DNA of 64,000 nt from assembly GCF_007830515.1 (NCBI RefSeq), contig NZ_VLKT01000025.1:49827-113826 (forward strand), written 5' to 3'. The notes beneath the pieces were generated by a model. That model worked only from the letters and a program-made list of their open reading frames with translations, ran no database searches and was not told the DNA's origin. Every line of letters begins with the position of its first letter. Positions within the stretch are counted from its first letter, which is position 1. Source of the DNA: Mesorhizobium tianshanense (GTDB lineage: Bacteria > Pseudomonadota > Alphaproteobacteria > Rhizobiales > Rhizobiaceae). Shown piece by piece: positions 1-9,282 of the stretch. The translations under genes were made by a program, and so were the position numbers.

Positions 1-996
1 AGCCGCACCGCGATCGTCGGGCCGTCCGGCTGTGGCAAGACCACCTTGCTGCGGCTGATCGCCGGCTTCGAGGCACCGGACCAGGGCCGCATCGTGCTCG
101 ACGGCGAGGTGCTGGCCAATGGCGGCAGCGCCGTGCCCGCATATCGGCGCGGCATCGGCGTGGTGGCGCAGGACGGCGCCCTGTTCCCGCATCTGAGCAT
201 CGCCGACAATATCGGCTTCGGCATGGCGCGCGGCGAGGACAAGCCCACCGAGCGCATCGTCGAGCTCGCCTATATCGTCGGGCTGGACAAGGCGATCCTG
301 AAACGCCGGCCGCACGAGCTCTCCGGCGGCCAGCAGCAGCGTGTGGCGCTGGCCCGTGCCATGGCCATGAAGCCGCGGCTGATGCTGCTCGACGAGCCGT
401 TCTCGGCGCTCGACACGAGCCTGCGCGCCTCGATGCGCAAGGCAGTGGCCGAACTTCTGGAGACCGCCGGCATCACCACGATCCTGGTCACGCACGACCA
501 GGCCGAGGCGCTGTCCTTTGCCGGCCAGGTCGCGGTGATGCGCGACGGCAAGTTCTCGCAGATCGGCACGCCGCGCGAGCTCTATCTCAAGCCGAAGGAC
601 AGGATGGTCGCCGAATTCCTCGGCGATGCCATCATCCTGCCGGCCAAGATCGCGGACGGCTTCGCCAGCTCGCCGCTCGGCCGCATCGCCGTCGACAGCA
701 CCGAGCGGCGCGACATCGTCCGCATCATGCTGCGGCCGGAACAGGTGCTGCTGAAACGGACGTCGCGTGAAGGCATGTCGGGCACGCCGGACATGCTGTT
801 CGGCGAGGTGACGGAATCCGAATTCGCCGGATCGATGTGCACCATCGCGGTGCGGCTCTTGAACAGTCCCGATCCGCCTGATGCAGCAGCGATCGGCAAT
901 ACGCCATTGATCCTGCGCAAGCCGGGCATGGACACACCGGTGGTTGGCGAGATCGTGCGGCTGACTGTATCGGGAAAGGCGCATGTCTTCGCCTGA
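1..996 (+). CDS. fbpC: Iron(III)-type ABC transporter ATP-binding protein, 5' end cut by window
   Basis: ATPase subunit of an FbpC/AfuC-like importer. The frame is open from base 1, so the start lies left of the window; 331 codons are visible against about 350 in the family. Walker A GPSGCGKTT is at visible residues 7-15, the signature LSGGQ near 107-111, Walker B LMLLDEP near 127-133, the D-loop SALD just after it and the switch histidine in VTHDQAEAL. The last ~100 residues form a TOBE-like domain with an LRPEQV segment. The substrate is inferred: the ATPase family also contains sulfate and polyamine members, and the partner permease and binding protein are outside the window. It converges on the ugp genes. 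Confidence 0.85.
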   Translation, partial: SRTAIVGPSGCGKTTLLRLIAGFEAPDQGRIVLDGEVLANGGSAVPAYRRGIGVVAQDGALFPHLSIADNIGFGMARGEDKPTERIVELAYIVGLDKAILKRRPHELSGGQQQRVALARAMAMKPRLMLLDEPFSALDTSLRASMRKAVAELLETAGITTILVTHDQAEALSFAGQVAVMRDGKFSQIGTPRELYLKPKDRMVAEFLGDAIILPAKIADGFASSPLGRIAVDSTERRDIVRIMLRPEQVLLKRTSREGMSGTPDMLFGEVTESEFAGSMCTIAVRLLNSPDPPDAAAIGNTPLILRKPGMDTPVVGEIVRLTVSGKAHVFA

Positions 997-1044
997 ACGC
1001 TCTTGCATCTCTCGCAACTCGCTGGTGAGGACGACAGGTTGGCT

Positions 1045-2112
1045 TCAATCGACCCGCTTTCCCGCCTGATCGAACCAATGCAGCTTTTCGGACTTGGCCA
1101 CGACGCGCAACTGGTCGCCGGGCTTGGCGGTGGCGCGGCCAGAGACGCGCACGACGATACGGCTGCCGCCTGCCGCGCAGTGAAGAAAGCTCTCGGCACC
1201 GACCGGTTCGACTGCCTCGACCGTCGCCGGCAGCACGAGCGCACCGGACAGCGCCTCCGCGTTGAAGGTGACGTCGGCGTCTTCCGGGCGAAACCCGAGT
1301 GTCGTGGCTTTTGTTTCGGGAGGTGCGAAGCCGATCGCCGTGCCATCGGCCAGTGTCTTGCCTGAGGAACTTCCGGTCAGCGCCAGAAGGTTCATCGGCG
1401 GCGCACCGATGAAGGAGGCGACGAAGATCGAGGCCGGCTTCTCGTAGATGTCGAGCGGCGCGCCCGTTTGCTCGACCAGTCCGGCGTTCATGACAACGAG
1501 GATGTCGGCCAGCGTCATCGCCTCGAGCTGGTCGTGGGTGACATAGACCGAGGTGACACCAAGCGTGCGCTGCAAATTCTTGATCTCGACCCGCATCTGG
1601 CCGCGCAGTTTGGCATCGAGATTGCTGAGCGGCTCGTCGAACAGGAAGACTTTCGGATTGCGCACGATGGCGCGGCCCATGGCGACGCGCTGGCGCTGGC
1701 CGCCGGAAAGCTCGCGCGGGCGCCGGTCGAGCAGCGCCGAAAGCTCCAGCACCTTGGCGGTCGAGCGCACCCTGCTGTCGATCTCGTCCTTCGGCGTGCC
1801 GCGGTTGCGCAGGCCATAGGCCATGTTGTCGTAGACCTTCATATGCGGGTAAAGCGCATAGTTCTGGAACACCATGGCGATGTCGCGCTCGGTCGGGCCG
1901 ATGGCGTTGACCACCTTGCCGTCGATGGCGACCGTACCGGCAGAAATGGTCTCCAACCCCGCGATCATCCTCAGCAGCGTGGACTTGCCGCAGCCGGAAG
2001 GGCCGACCAGAACGCAAAGCTCCTTGTCGGGAATGGCGATGGAAACGCCCTTCACGGCTTCGACGCCGCCGGGATAGACCTTCTTCACGTCCTTCAGATC
2101 GACGGTCGCCAT
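1045..2112 (-). CDS. ugpC: sn-glycerol-3-phosphate ABC transporter ATP-binding protein UgpC
   Basis: Energises import of sn-glycerol-3-phosphate and its diesters. It has 355 residues: Walker A GPSGCGKST at 37-45, signature LSGGQRQR near 135, Walker B VFLFDEPLSNLD near 155, switch motif YVTHDQLEAM, then a C-terminal MalK-like regulatory/OB region. It is the last gene of a ugpB-ugpA-ugpE-ugpC order on the minus strand, starting 7 bp after ugpE ends. The gene order and the partner proteins make the Ugp assignment much stronger than the ATPase sequence alone, which cannot be separated from MalK or SmoK by eye. Confidence 0.93.
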   Translation of the reverse strand: MATVDLKDVKKVYPGGVEAVKGVSIAIPDKELCVLVGPSGCGKSTLLRMIAGLETISAGTVAIDGKVVNAIGPTERDIAMVFQNYALYPHMKVYDNMAYGLRNRGTPKDEIDSRVRSTAKVLELSALLDRRPRELSGGQRQRVAMGRAIVRNPKVFLFDEPLSNLDAKLRGQMRVEIKNLQRTLGVTSVYVTHDQLEAMTLADILVVMNAGLVEQTGAPLDIYEKPASIFVASFIGAPPMNLLALTGSSSGKTLADGTAIGFAPPETKATTLGFRPEDADVTFNAEALSGALVLPATVEAVEPVGAESFLHCAAGGSRIVVRVSGRATAKPGDQLRVVAKSEKLHWFDQAGKRVD

Positions 2113-2119
2113 CGGCTTC

Positions 2120-2980
2120 TCACTTTTCGGATTCGACCAGGCCGCGCACGAACCAGCGTTGCATCAGCACGACCACCAGGATCGGCGGCACGATGGCCAG
2201 CATCGCGGTGACCATGACCAGGTGCCATTCAGTATCGGCATCGGCGAAGGAAACCATCTTTCTCAACGCGATGACGATGGTGTTCATGTCGTTGCTGTTG
2301 GTGACGAGCAGCGGCCAAAGATACTGCGTCCAGCCATAGATGAAGAGGATCACGAACAGCGCCGCGATGTTGGTGCGCGACAGCGGCAAGAGGATATCGA
2401 AGAAGAAGCGCCACGGCCCGGCACCGTCGACACGCGCCGCCTCGACCAATTCGCCCGGTATGGTCATGAAGAACTGGCGAAACAGCAGCGTCGCGGTGGC
2501 CGACGCGATCAGCGGGATGATCAGACCGGCATAGGTGTCTATCATGCCGAGATCGACCATCACCTTGTAGGTCGGCAGGATGCGCACTTCCACGGGAAGC
2601 ATCAAGGTGATGAAGATCAGCCAGAAGAAGGTCATGCGCAGGGGGAAGCGGAAGAACACGATCGCGTAGGCCGACAGGATCGAGATGAAGATCTTTCCCA
2701 CCGCAACGCCGAGCGCCATGATCGAGGTGTTGAGGAGCAATCTGCCGACGCTGACACCGCCGATGCGACCAATGCCGCCGAACAGCGCCTCGCTGTAATT
2801 GTTCCAGAGCTGGCCGCCGGGCAGGAGCGGCAGCGGCGGCCTGAGGATCGTTTGCAGCGTGTGTGTCGAGGCAACAAAGGTGTAGTAGATCGGAAAAGTT
2901 ACGATCAATATGCCAAGGATGAGCACGGCGTGGGCGATGAAGGTGCGGAGCGGGGACTGGCCAATCATCGCTGCCCTCAA
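2120..2980 (-). CDS. ugpE: sn-glycerol-3-phosphate ABC transporter permease UgpE
   Basis: Inner-membrane permease of the Ugp importer, 286 residues with about six hydrophobic segments. The coupling (EAA) loop reads EAARVDGAGPWRFFFDILLP near residue 180-200, where UgpC docks. The start ATG overlaps the ugpA stop codon by 4 bp (ATGA), which suggests translational coupling. A string of charged residues with FVRGL closes the C-terminus, as is usual for MalG-type permeases. Confidence 0.94.
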   Translation of the reverse strand: MRAAMIGQSPLRTFIAHAVLILGILIVTFPIYYTFVASTHTLQTILRPPLPLLPGGQLWNNYSEALFGGIGRIGGVSVGRLLLNTSIMALGVAVGKIFISILSAYAIVFFRFPLRMTFFWLIFITLMLPVEVRILPTYKVMVDLGMIDTYAGLIIPLIASATATLLFRQFFMTIPGELVEAARVDGAGPWRFFFDILLPLSRTNIAALFVILFIYGWTQYLWPLLVTNSNDMNTIVIALRKMVSFADADTEWHLVMVTAMLAIVPPILVVVLMQRWFVRGLVESEK

Positions 2981-3861
2981 CCGTAGTGGACTTTGCGTTC
3001 CACGTAGCGGAACTGGATGGCCGTGAGCGCAATGACGATGGCCATCAGGATGACCGACTGCGCCGCCGAGTCGCCCAGGATCAAATTGACGAAGCCGTCA
3101 TTGTAGACCTTGTAGACCAGCGTCTCGGTCGTCTTGCCGGGTCCGCCGCCGGTGACGGCATGAACGATGCCGAATGTGTCGAACAGGGCATAGACGGTGT
3201 TGACCACCAGCAGGAAAAAGGTCGTCGGGGCAAGCAGCGGGAAGACGATGGTCCAAAAGCGCTTGGTCTCGCCAGCGCCGTCCATGGCCGCCGCCTCGAT
3301 CAGCGTTTTCGGCACCGCCTGCAGGCCGGCGACGAAGAACAGGAAATTGTAGCTGATCTGCTTCCAGGCAGCCGCCGACACCAGCAGGATCATGGCGTGG
3401 GTGCCGTTGAGCAGCGGATCCCATGCGATGCCGAGGCTTCTCAGCAAATAGGCCAACGAGCCGATCGAAGGATTGAACAGAAACAGCCACAGCATGCCGG
3501 CAATCGCCGGCGCCACGGCATAAGGCCATATCAACAGAGTGCGGTAGAGGCCTTTGCCGCGCACTGCCTTCTCGGCCATGACCGCAAGCAAAAGCGCCAC
3601 GCCCATGGCGACGATCGCGGTAGCAAGCGAGAACACCACGGTGACCTTGATCGAATTGAGGTAGGCCGGATCGGCCAGCACCTTCCGGAAATTGGCGAAC
3701 CAGACGAACTTGGTCCTCAGCCCGAACGGGTCTTGCCTGAGCATCGACTGGTAAAGCGCCTGACCGGCCGGCCAGTAGAAGAAAACCAGTGTTATGGCGA
3801 GTTGTGGCGCCACCAGAAGGTAGGGCAGGATCTTGTTGGGAAAGACGACGCGCGGAGACAG
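2977..3861 (-). CDS. ugpA: sn-glycerol-3-phosphate ABC transporter permease UgpA (probable CTG start)
   Basis: Partner permease of UgpE. The coupling loop reads EAAAMDGAGETKRFWTIVFP. The start is odd. The only in-frame ATG/GTG/TTG near the 5' end is a GTG at 3813, and it would begin inside the first membrane helix (VAPQLAITLVFF). The frame stays open to a stop at 3877-3879, and the upstream codons give VVFPNKILPYLL, which matches the usual UgpA lead-in. A CTG at 3861 has a GAGGG ribosome binding site just upstream and gives 294 residues, the normal family length. I therefore annotate the CTG; the GTG at 3813 (278 residues) is the fallback. Confidence 0.88.
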   Translation of the reverse strand: MSPRVVFPNKILPYLLVAPQLAITLVFFYWPAGQALYQSMLRQDPFGLRTKFVWFANFRKVLADPAYLNSIKVTVVFSLATAIVAMGVALLLAVMAEKAVRGKGLYRTLLIWPYAVAPAIAGMLWLFLFNPSIGSLAYLLRSLGIAWDPLLNGTHAMILLVSAAAWKQISYNFLFFVAGLQAVPKTLIEAAAMDGAGETKRFWTIVFPLLAPTTFFLLVVNTVYALFDTFGIVHAVTGGGPGKTTETLVYKVYNDGFVNLILGDSAAQSVILMAIVIALTAIQFRYVERKVHYG

Positions 3862-3946
3862 GCTGATTTCCCTCGCTTATCCAGGAGCCGCCCACGCGAG
3901 CTCGCGTGGGCGATATTCAAACCGACATTAACCGAGATAGACCTCG

Positions 3947-5257
3947 TCAGTTCTCTAGCGCTTCCTTGATCGCGGCGTTGCCGCGCGTGACCGCATTATC
4001 AAGCGCCTGCTGCGCGGTTTGCTGGCCGGCCAGCATCTTTTCCAATTCCTCGTTCTGGATATCGCGCACCTGCGGCAGATTCGGCAGGCGCACGCCCTTC
4101 GAGTTGTCGGTCGGCGCCTTGCCCGTCATCTGCAGGATGGGTGTCTCGCGGCCGGGATTCTTGTCGTAGAAGCCCGATTTCTTGGTCGCCTCGTACGCGG
4201 CGAGCGTCACTGGCAGGTATCCCGACTTCTGGTGCAGATATTCCTGCACATCGGTCTTGGACAGATAGGCGAAGAAGGCCGCGACGCCCTTGTATTGCTC
4301 GTCCGACTTGTTTCCGAACACCCACAGGCTGGCACCGCCCGGCGTGGTGTTCTGCGGCGCGCCCTTGGCATCGGTGTCGTAAGGAAGCTGGCCGATGCCA
4401 TAGTTCATGCCGGACTTGACGATGTCGCCGAGGCCACCCGACGATTCGGTGAAAATGCCGCATTCGCCGGCAAGGAAGATCTGCTTGGCTTCGGAGGTGC
4501 GCCCGCCATATTTGAAGGTACCGTCCTTGGCGAGGTCTGCGAGCGCCTGGAAGTGGTTGACGAAAATCGGCGCGTTGATCTTGAGTTCGACATCACCGCC
4601 GGCCAGGCCGTTCTGCTGGGTGGCCCACGACACATCATTCCATGCCGCGAAGTTCTCCAGATGGATCCAGGTCAGCCAGGTCGAGGTATAGCCGCAAGAG
4701 GCGGCACCGCTCGCCTTGATCTTCTTGGCAGCTTCCCACACCTCGTTCCAGGTCTTGGGCGGGTTGTCTACATCGAGCCCTGCCTTCTGGAATATGTCCT
4801 TGTTGTAGTAGAGGATCGGCGAGGAAGAGTTGTAGGGGAAGGACAGCATGGTGCCGTCCGGCTTCGAATAATAGCCGACGATGCCGGACAGATACTGGCT
4901 CTTGTCGAAGGTCATCCCGGCACTGGTCAGCACGTCGGCCGCCGGCTTGATCGCACCCTCGGCCGCCATCATCACGCCGGTACCGACGTCGAACACCTGC
5001 AGGATATCGGGCGCCTGTCCGGCACGGAAGGCAGCGATCCCGGCATTCAGCGTCTCCGGATAGGTGCCCTTGAACACCGGAACGAGCTCATAATCGCTCT
5101 GGCTGGCATTGAAATCCTTGGAGATCTTGTCGACAACCTCGGCGTTGGCACCGGTCATGGCGTGCCACCAGCTGATCTGCGTGACTGCAAAGGCGGAGGT
5201 TGTGGAAAGCAGGGTCAAGGTGGCGGCAAAACCGGCCGCGAAGCCGAAGAACTTCAT
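3947..5257 (-). CDS. ugpB: sn-glycerol-3-phosphate-binding periplasmic protein UgpB
   Basis: Substrate-binding protein of the Ugp importer, 436 residues. The N-terminal 24 residues are a Sec signal peptide ending SAFA, followed by VTQISWWHAMTG, the characteristic UgpB start of the mature chain. The start codon is preceded by GGGAG. It is the first gene of the operon and is separated from ugpA by about 85 bp, a common gap that lets the binding protein be made in excess. It belongs to the extracellular solute-binding family 1. Confidence 0.95.
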   Translation of the reverse strand: MKFFGFAAGFAATLTLLSTTSAFAVTQISWWHAMTGANAEVVDKISKDFNASQSDYELVPVFKGTYPETLNAGIAAFRAGQAPDILQVFDVGTGVMMAAEGAIKPAADVLTSAGMTFDKSQYLSGIVGYYSKPDGTMLSFPYNSSSPILYYNKDIFQKAGLDVDNPPKTWNEVWEAAKKIKASGAASCGYTSTWLTWIHLENFAAWNDVSWATQQNGLAGGDVELKINAPIFVNHFQALADLAKDGTFKYGGRTSEAKQIFLAGECGIFTESSGGLGDIVKSGMNYGIGQLPYDTDAKGAPQNTTPGGASLWVFGNKSDEQYKGVAAFFAYLSKTDVQEYLHQKSGYLPVTLAAYEATKKSGFYDKNPGRETPILQMTGKAPTDNSKGVRLPNLPQVRDIQNEELEKMLAGQQTAQQALDNAVTRGNAAIKEALEN

Positions 5258-5363
5258 GTTTCATCTCCCGTTTGTCATTGGCGAAGGGCACTCTCGCAAA
5301 GGCAATATGTGCCGCTCATGACAATTGGACAACGGTTTTGTTGCGGATTGAAGAACTTGATCT

Positions 5364-5376
5364 CCACTTAAAGTGG
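5364..5376. promoter_or_regulatory. 13-bp palindrome upstream of ugpB, candidate operator
   Basis: CCACTT-A-AAGTGG is a perfect inverted repeat about 107 bp upstream of the ugpB start, in the only intergenic space before the operon. Its position suits a regulator site, but no regulator is encoded beside it and I cannot match it to a known box. Confidence 0.35.
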
Positions 5377-5469
5377 TGCACGCCTCCGAATGAGAGCCGA
5401 TGGAAAGGAATTGCCAAGCCGGCTTACCATTCGAACAGCGGCGACGGAGACCGGCACAATCGCGCGCGC

Positions 5470-6156
5470 TCAGTCGGCCCCGCCGAGCGCCGTCTCGACC
5501 AGCCGCTTGGCGTCCGGTCCCGACCATTCGGCCGGGCCGTTCATATGGGCGATCAGGCAGCCTTCACCGTCGATCAGCATGGTGACCGGCAGGCCGAGCG
5601 CCAGGCCGCGCGTTTTGAGATCGTTGAACAGCGCCATCGTCGAATCGCGGTAGTAGCCGAGCGCTTCAACGCCGGTTTCCTCGATGAACTTCTTCGGCTT
5701 GGTATCATCACCGGCATCGACGTTGACCGCGACGACCTCGAAGGCGTCGCTGCCCATTTCTTTCTGCAGCGCGTCGAGCGCCGGCATTTCGGCGCGGCAG
5801 GGCGCGCACCATGTCGCCCACAGATTGAGCAGCACCGTCTTGCCGGCATGGTCGGCGAGCGTCATCGGCTTGCCGTCAGGGTCGTTGAAGGCAAGGCCTT
5901 TCAGCGATTGCGGCGGATCGGCCGGCAAAAGCGCGGCAACCTGGCCGGTGGCAGCCGCTGCGATCGTCTTGGCGCGGTCGGCCTTGGCGACGCAGGCGGC
6001 ATCGTCCTTGCTGTCGCCAACGGCGACTTGAGCGGGCGCGTTGTTGCCAGAACCGCTCTCGCTGACATATACCGCGACCGCGCCGGCAAGCACGCCCGCC
6101 ACCAAGGCGGCGAGGATGAGGCGCGGGGCCGGGAAAAATTTATTGCCGTCTGCCAT
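5470..6156 (-). CDS. tlpA: Membrane-anchored thiol:disulfide interchange protein TlpA
   Basis: Periplasmic thioredoxin-like reductant of the TlpA/ResA class. In Bradyrhizobium the family member is needed for cytochrome aa3 assembly. It has 228 residues: an uncleaved N-terminal membrane anchor at about 12-32, a linker, then a thioredoxin fold with the active site WCAPC at 116-120 and the cis-proline loop GLPVTMLID near 190. C55 lies outside the active site. It is divergent from argH with only 35 bp between start codons, an arrangement seen in other rhizobia. Confidence 0.9.
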   Translation of the reverse strand: MADGNKFFPAPRLILAALVAGVLAGAVAVYVSESGSGNNAPAQVAVGDSKDDAACVAKADRAKTIAAAATGQVAALLPADPPQSLKGLAFNDPDGKPMTLADHAGKTVLLNLWATWCAPCRAEMPALDALQKEMGSDAFEVVAVNVDAGDDTKPKKFIEETGVEALGYYRDSTMALFNDLKTRGLALGLPVTMLIDGEGCLIAHMNGPAEWSGPDAKRLVETALGGAD

Positions 6157-6191
6157 TTTTTAAAAACTGCTCCGGAGCACGGGTTATAGCG

Positions 6192-7592
6192 ATGAGCGAC
6201 AAGAAGGCCAGCAACCAGATGTGGGGCGGACGTTTTGCCTCGGGTCCGGCCGCGATCATGGAGGCGATCAACGCGTCGATCTCCTTCGACCGCAAACTCT
6301 ACGCGCAGGATATCAGAGGCTCGATCGCCCACAGCGAGATGCTGGCGCAAACGGGCATTATTTCGGCGGCCGATCAAGAAAAAATCGCTCACGGGCTGAA
6401 CACGATCCTGGCAGAGATCGAAGCCGGCAGTTTCGAGTTCTCGACAAGGCTGGAAGACATCCACATGAATGTCGAGGCTCGCCTTGCCGAGTTGATCGGT
6501 GCGGCCGCCGGCCGCCTGCACACCGCCCGCTCGCGCAACGATCAAGTGGCGGTCGATCTCCGGCTCTGGGTCAAGGACGAGTGCTTTCGCGTCGCCGAAG
6601 CGTTGAAGGGCCTGATCGCGGCGTTCCTGGAACGCGCCGAAGAACATGCGGCGACGGTGATGCCGGGCTTCACCCACATGCAGGCGGCGCAGCCGGTGAC
6701 CTTCGGCCACCACTGCATGGCCTATGTCGAGATGTTTTCGCGCGACCTGTCGCGTGTTCGCGACGCCATCGAACGGATGGACCAAAGTCCGCTCGGTGCT
6801 GCCGCCCTCGCCGGCACCAGCTTTCCGATCGACCGGCACCAGACGGCCAAGGCACTCGGCTTCCGCGAGCCGATGCGCAACTCCCTGGACAGCGTTTCGG
6901 ACCGCGATTTCGCGATGGAGTTTCTGGGGCTGGCGGCGATCTGCGCAACGCACCTGTCGCGGCTGGCCGAAGAGATCATCATCTGGTCGACGCCGCAATT
7001 CGGCTTCGTCAGGCTGTCGGATAGCTTTTCCACCGGCTCCTCGATCATGCCGCAGAAGAAGAACCCCGACGCCGCCGAACTGGTGCGCGGCAAGACCGGC
7101 CGCGTCACCGGCCATCTGGTTGGCCTGCTGACGGTGATGAAGGGCATGCCGCTGACCTACGGTAAGGACATGCAGGAGGACAAGGAGTCCGTGTTCGACG
7201 CCGCCGAGACGCTCGACCTGATGCTGGCGGCGATGACCGGCATGGTGCGCGACATGACGGTGAACGCCGCCGCCATGAAGAAGGCGGCTGGCGCCGGCTA
7301 TTCGACGGCGACCGATCTCGCCGACTGGTTGGTGCGCACGCTCGGCCTGCCGTTCCGTGAGGCGCACCATGTCACCGGCCGCGCGGTGGCGCTGGCAGAA
7401 GAGAAGAAGCTCGGGCTCGACAGGCTGCCGCTGGAAGATCTGCAGTCCATTCACCCCGGCATCACGGCGGACGTGTTTTCGGTGCTTGCCGTGCAGAACT
7501 CGGTGAAGAGCCGGACGAGCTTCGGCGGCACAGCGCCGTCGGAAGTGAGGAAGCAGATCCGGTACTGGAAAAAGCACATCGCCAAGGCGTGA
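6192..7592 (+). CDS. argH: Argininosuccinate lyase
   Basis: Cleaves argininosuccinate to arginine and fumarate, the last step of arginine synthesis, in the cytosol. It has 466 residues, the usual length. The fumarase/aspartase superfamily signature SSIMPQKKNPD lies near residue 282, with the catalytic serine in that loop. TARSRNDQV near 114 and the GFTHMQAAQPV block (histidine near 161) are typical of ArgH. It is the first gene of an argH-lptM-lysA set that links arginine and lysine synthesis genes. Confidence 0.97.
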   Translation: MSDKKASNQMWGGRFASGPAAIMEAINASISFDRKLYAQDIRGSIAHSEMLAQTGIISAADQEKIAHGLNTILAEIEAGSFEFSTRLEDIHMNVEARLAELIGAAAGRLHTARSRNDQVAVDLRLWVKDECFRVAEALKGLIAAFLERAEEHAATVMPGFTHMQAAQPVTFGHHCMAYVEMFSRDLSRVRDAIERMDQSPLGAAALAGTSFPIDRHQTAKALGFREPMRNSLDSVSDRDFAMEFLGLAAICATHLSRLAEEIIIWSTPQFGFVRLSDSFSTGSSIMPQKKNPDAAELVRGKTGRVTGHLVGLLTVMKGMPLTYGKDMQEDKESVFDAAETLDLMLAAMTGMVRDMTVNAAAMKKAAGAGYSTATDLADWLVRTLGLPFREAHHVTGRAVALAEEKKLGLDRLPLEDLQSIHPGITADVFSVLAVQNSVKSRTSFGGTAPSEVRKQIRYWKKHIAKA

Positions 7593-7651
7593 TGCCAGGG
7601 TGCAATGCCGGCAAAACTCGGCTAAAAGCGGCGGGCAAAAGTTTCGGACGG

Positions 7652-7867
7652 ATGGCACGGATGACCGCAAGCAGGATTTTGGTGACACTGACGCTGCTGG
7701 CGGCGATTGCGGCCGTTACGGCCTGCGGCAGGAAGTCCGGGCTCGACACGCCCTATGAGGCGGCCGTGCAGGCACGCAAGGACGCCGAGAAGGCCAAGCA
7801 GCCCGTGCCGCCGGAGCCGGAAAAACCGGTCGAGGACAAGAAGTTCGTTCTCGACCCGCTGATCTAG
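7652..7867 (+). CDS. lptM: Small lipoprotein, LptM (YifL)-like
   Basis: A 71-residue lipoprotein. The N-terminus has a hydrophobic signal (about residues 7-22) ending in a lipobox VTAC, followed by GRKSGLDTPYEA. The CG-[RL]-K pattern with a short proline/lysine-rich tail matches the LptM family, which assists assembly of the LPS translocon LptDE in Enterobacteria. Position between argH and lysA is shared by many Proteobacteria. An in-frame ATG at 7589 would add 21 residues in front of the signal peptide and overlap argH, so I prefer 7652. The function in this organism is inferred. Confidence 0.75.
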   Translation: MARMTASRILVTLTLLAAIAAVTACGRKSGLDTPYEAAVQARKDAEKAKQPVPPEPEKPVEDKKFVLDPLI

Positions 7868-7870
7868 AGC

Positions 7871-7894
7871 CGATGAGATCACCCGATCTCATCG
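7871..7894 (+). terminator. Perfect hairpin between lptM and lysA
   Basis: CGATGAGATC pairs with GATCTCATCG around a 4-base loop ACCC, directly after the lptM stop. No T-tract follows, so it is more likely an RNA-processing or stability stem than an intrinsic terminator. Confidence 0.5.
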
Positions 7895-7919
7895 TGCTCC
7901 AACTTCCGGAACCACTCTT

Positions 7920-9188
7920 GTGAACCATTTCGATTACCGCGACGGCGTACTGCATGCCGAGGACGTGGCGATACCGGATATCGCCGCAAGCGTCGGCACG
8001 CCGTTCTATTGCTATTCGACGGCGACGCTGACCAGGCATTTCCGCGTGTTTGCGCAGGCCTTTGCCGGGCTCGACGCGTTGGTCTGCTACGCCATGAAGG
8101 CGAATTCCAACCAGGCGGTGCTGAAGATCCTGGCCAAGCTCGGTGCCGGCGCCGACGTTGTCTCCGAAGGCGAATTGCGCCGTGCGCTGGCCGCCGGCAT
8201 TCCGGCCAACAAGATCCTGTTTTCGGGCGTCGGCAAGACCGCGCGCGAAATGGATTTTGCGCTCTCGGCCGGCACTCTCTGTTTCAATGTCGAATCCGAG
8301 CCGGAACTGGAAATGCTGTCGGCCCGAGCCACGGCACTAGGCAAGGTGGCGGCGATCTCGCTGCGCATCAACCCGGATGTCGATGCCAGGACCCACAAGA
8401 AAATCTCCACCGGCAAGGCCGAGAACAAGTTCGGCATTCCCTGGCAGAAGGCGCGCCAGGTCTATGCCCGCGCAGCACAACTGCCGGGCATCAAGGTCAC
8501 CGGCATCGACACCCATATCGGCAGCCAGATCACCGAATTGCAGCCCTTCGACGACGCCTTTGCGCTGCTGGTGGAACTGGTCGGCGCGCTGCGCGCCGAC
8601 GGACACGCCATCGAACATGTCGACCTCGGCGGCGGCCTCGGCATTCCCTATCGCGTCGACAACAGCCCGCCTCCCTTGCCGGACGCTTATGCCCAGATCG
8701 TCAAGAAGCACGTAGCCAAGCTTGGATTGAAGGTTATGTTCGAGCCGGGCCGGCTGATCGTCGGCAATGCCGGCATCCTCGTCTCGCAAGTGATCTTCGT
8801 GAAGGAGGGCGATGCCAGGAATTTCCTGGTCGTCGACGCCGCAATGAACGATCTGATCCGGCCGACGCTCTACGACGCCTTCCATGACATCAAGCCGGTG
8901 GTGCAGCAGCCGGCGGCAACACCGCGCATGACGGTCGACGTGGTTGGACCGGTCTGCGAGACCGGCGACTATCTCGGCCTCGACCGCGACCTGCCGCGGC
9001 TGAAGGCCGGCGACCTGATCGCTGTCGCCACCGCCGGCGCCTATGGCGCGGTGCAGGCCGGCACTTACAACACCAGGCCGCTGGTGCCCGAAGTGCTGGT
9101 CGACGGCGACCGTTTCCATGTCGTGCGCCCGCGCCAGACCTATGACGAGCTGATCGGGCTGGATTCGCTGCCCGACTGGCTGGAATAG
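7920..9188 (+). CDS. lysA: Diaminopimelate decarboxylase
   Basis: PLP enzyme converting meso-diaminopimelate to lysine. It has 422 residues from a GTG start. The pyridoxal lysine is in CYAMKANSN near residue 59, and the phosphate-binding glycine loop GGGLGIPY is near 237. The substrate-binding cysteine is in GPVCETGDYL near 345, where the alanine-racemase-like C-terminal barrel also provides PLP contacts. It follows lptM by 52 bp that contain a strong hairpin. Confidence 0.96.
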   Translation: MNHFDYRDGVLHAEDVAIPDIAASVGTPFYCYSTATLTRHFRVFAQAFAGLDALVCYAMKANSNQAVLKILAKLGAGADVVSEGELRRALAAGIPANKILFSGVGKTAREMDFALSAGTLCFNVESEPELEMLSARATALGKVAAISLRINPDVDARTHKKISTGKAENKFGIPWQKARQVYARAAQLPGIKVTGIDTHIGSQITELQPFDDAFALLVELVGALRADGHAIEHVDLGGGLGIPYRVDNSPPPLPDAYAQIVKKHVAKLGLKVMFEPGRLIVGNAGILVSQVIFVKEGDARNFLVVDAAMNDLIRPTLYDAFHDIKPVVQQPAATPRMTVDVVGPVCETGDYLGLDRDLPRLKAGDLIAVATAGAYGAVQAGTYNTRPLVPEVLVDGDRFHVVRPRQTYDELIGLDSLPDWLE

Positions 9189-9260
9189 ACCATGATCCCG
9201 AGCCAAAGGTCCACGTCGGCGAAAAGTGGGAACCGGTTTTCGGAAACGATCATGGTCAAA
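9189..9260. repeat. Intergenic palindromic repeat, family R1
   Basis: Starts right after the lysA stop. The ends CATGATC and GATCATG are inverted, enclosing AAGTGGGAACCGGTTTTCGG. Eight further related copies lie elsewhere in the window (27302, 29044, 33622, 39395, 39476, 39580, 49557, 57816), always between or at the edges of genes. Confidence 0.85.
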
Positions 9261-9282
9261 TAGAAATAGACCGCCTGCAGCG

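Noticed and set aside
5258..5469. PhoB (Pho) box upstream of ugpB
   Set aside because: TGTC-like elements occur, but the two are 8 bp apart rather than 11 and do not form a box; the 13-bp dyad is listed instead.
5901..7688. Long open frame antisense to argH
   Set aside because: It mirrors a well-conserved enzyme gene, and high GC makes such opposite-strand frames common.
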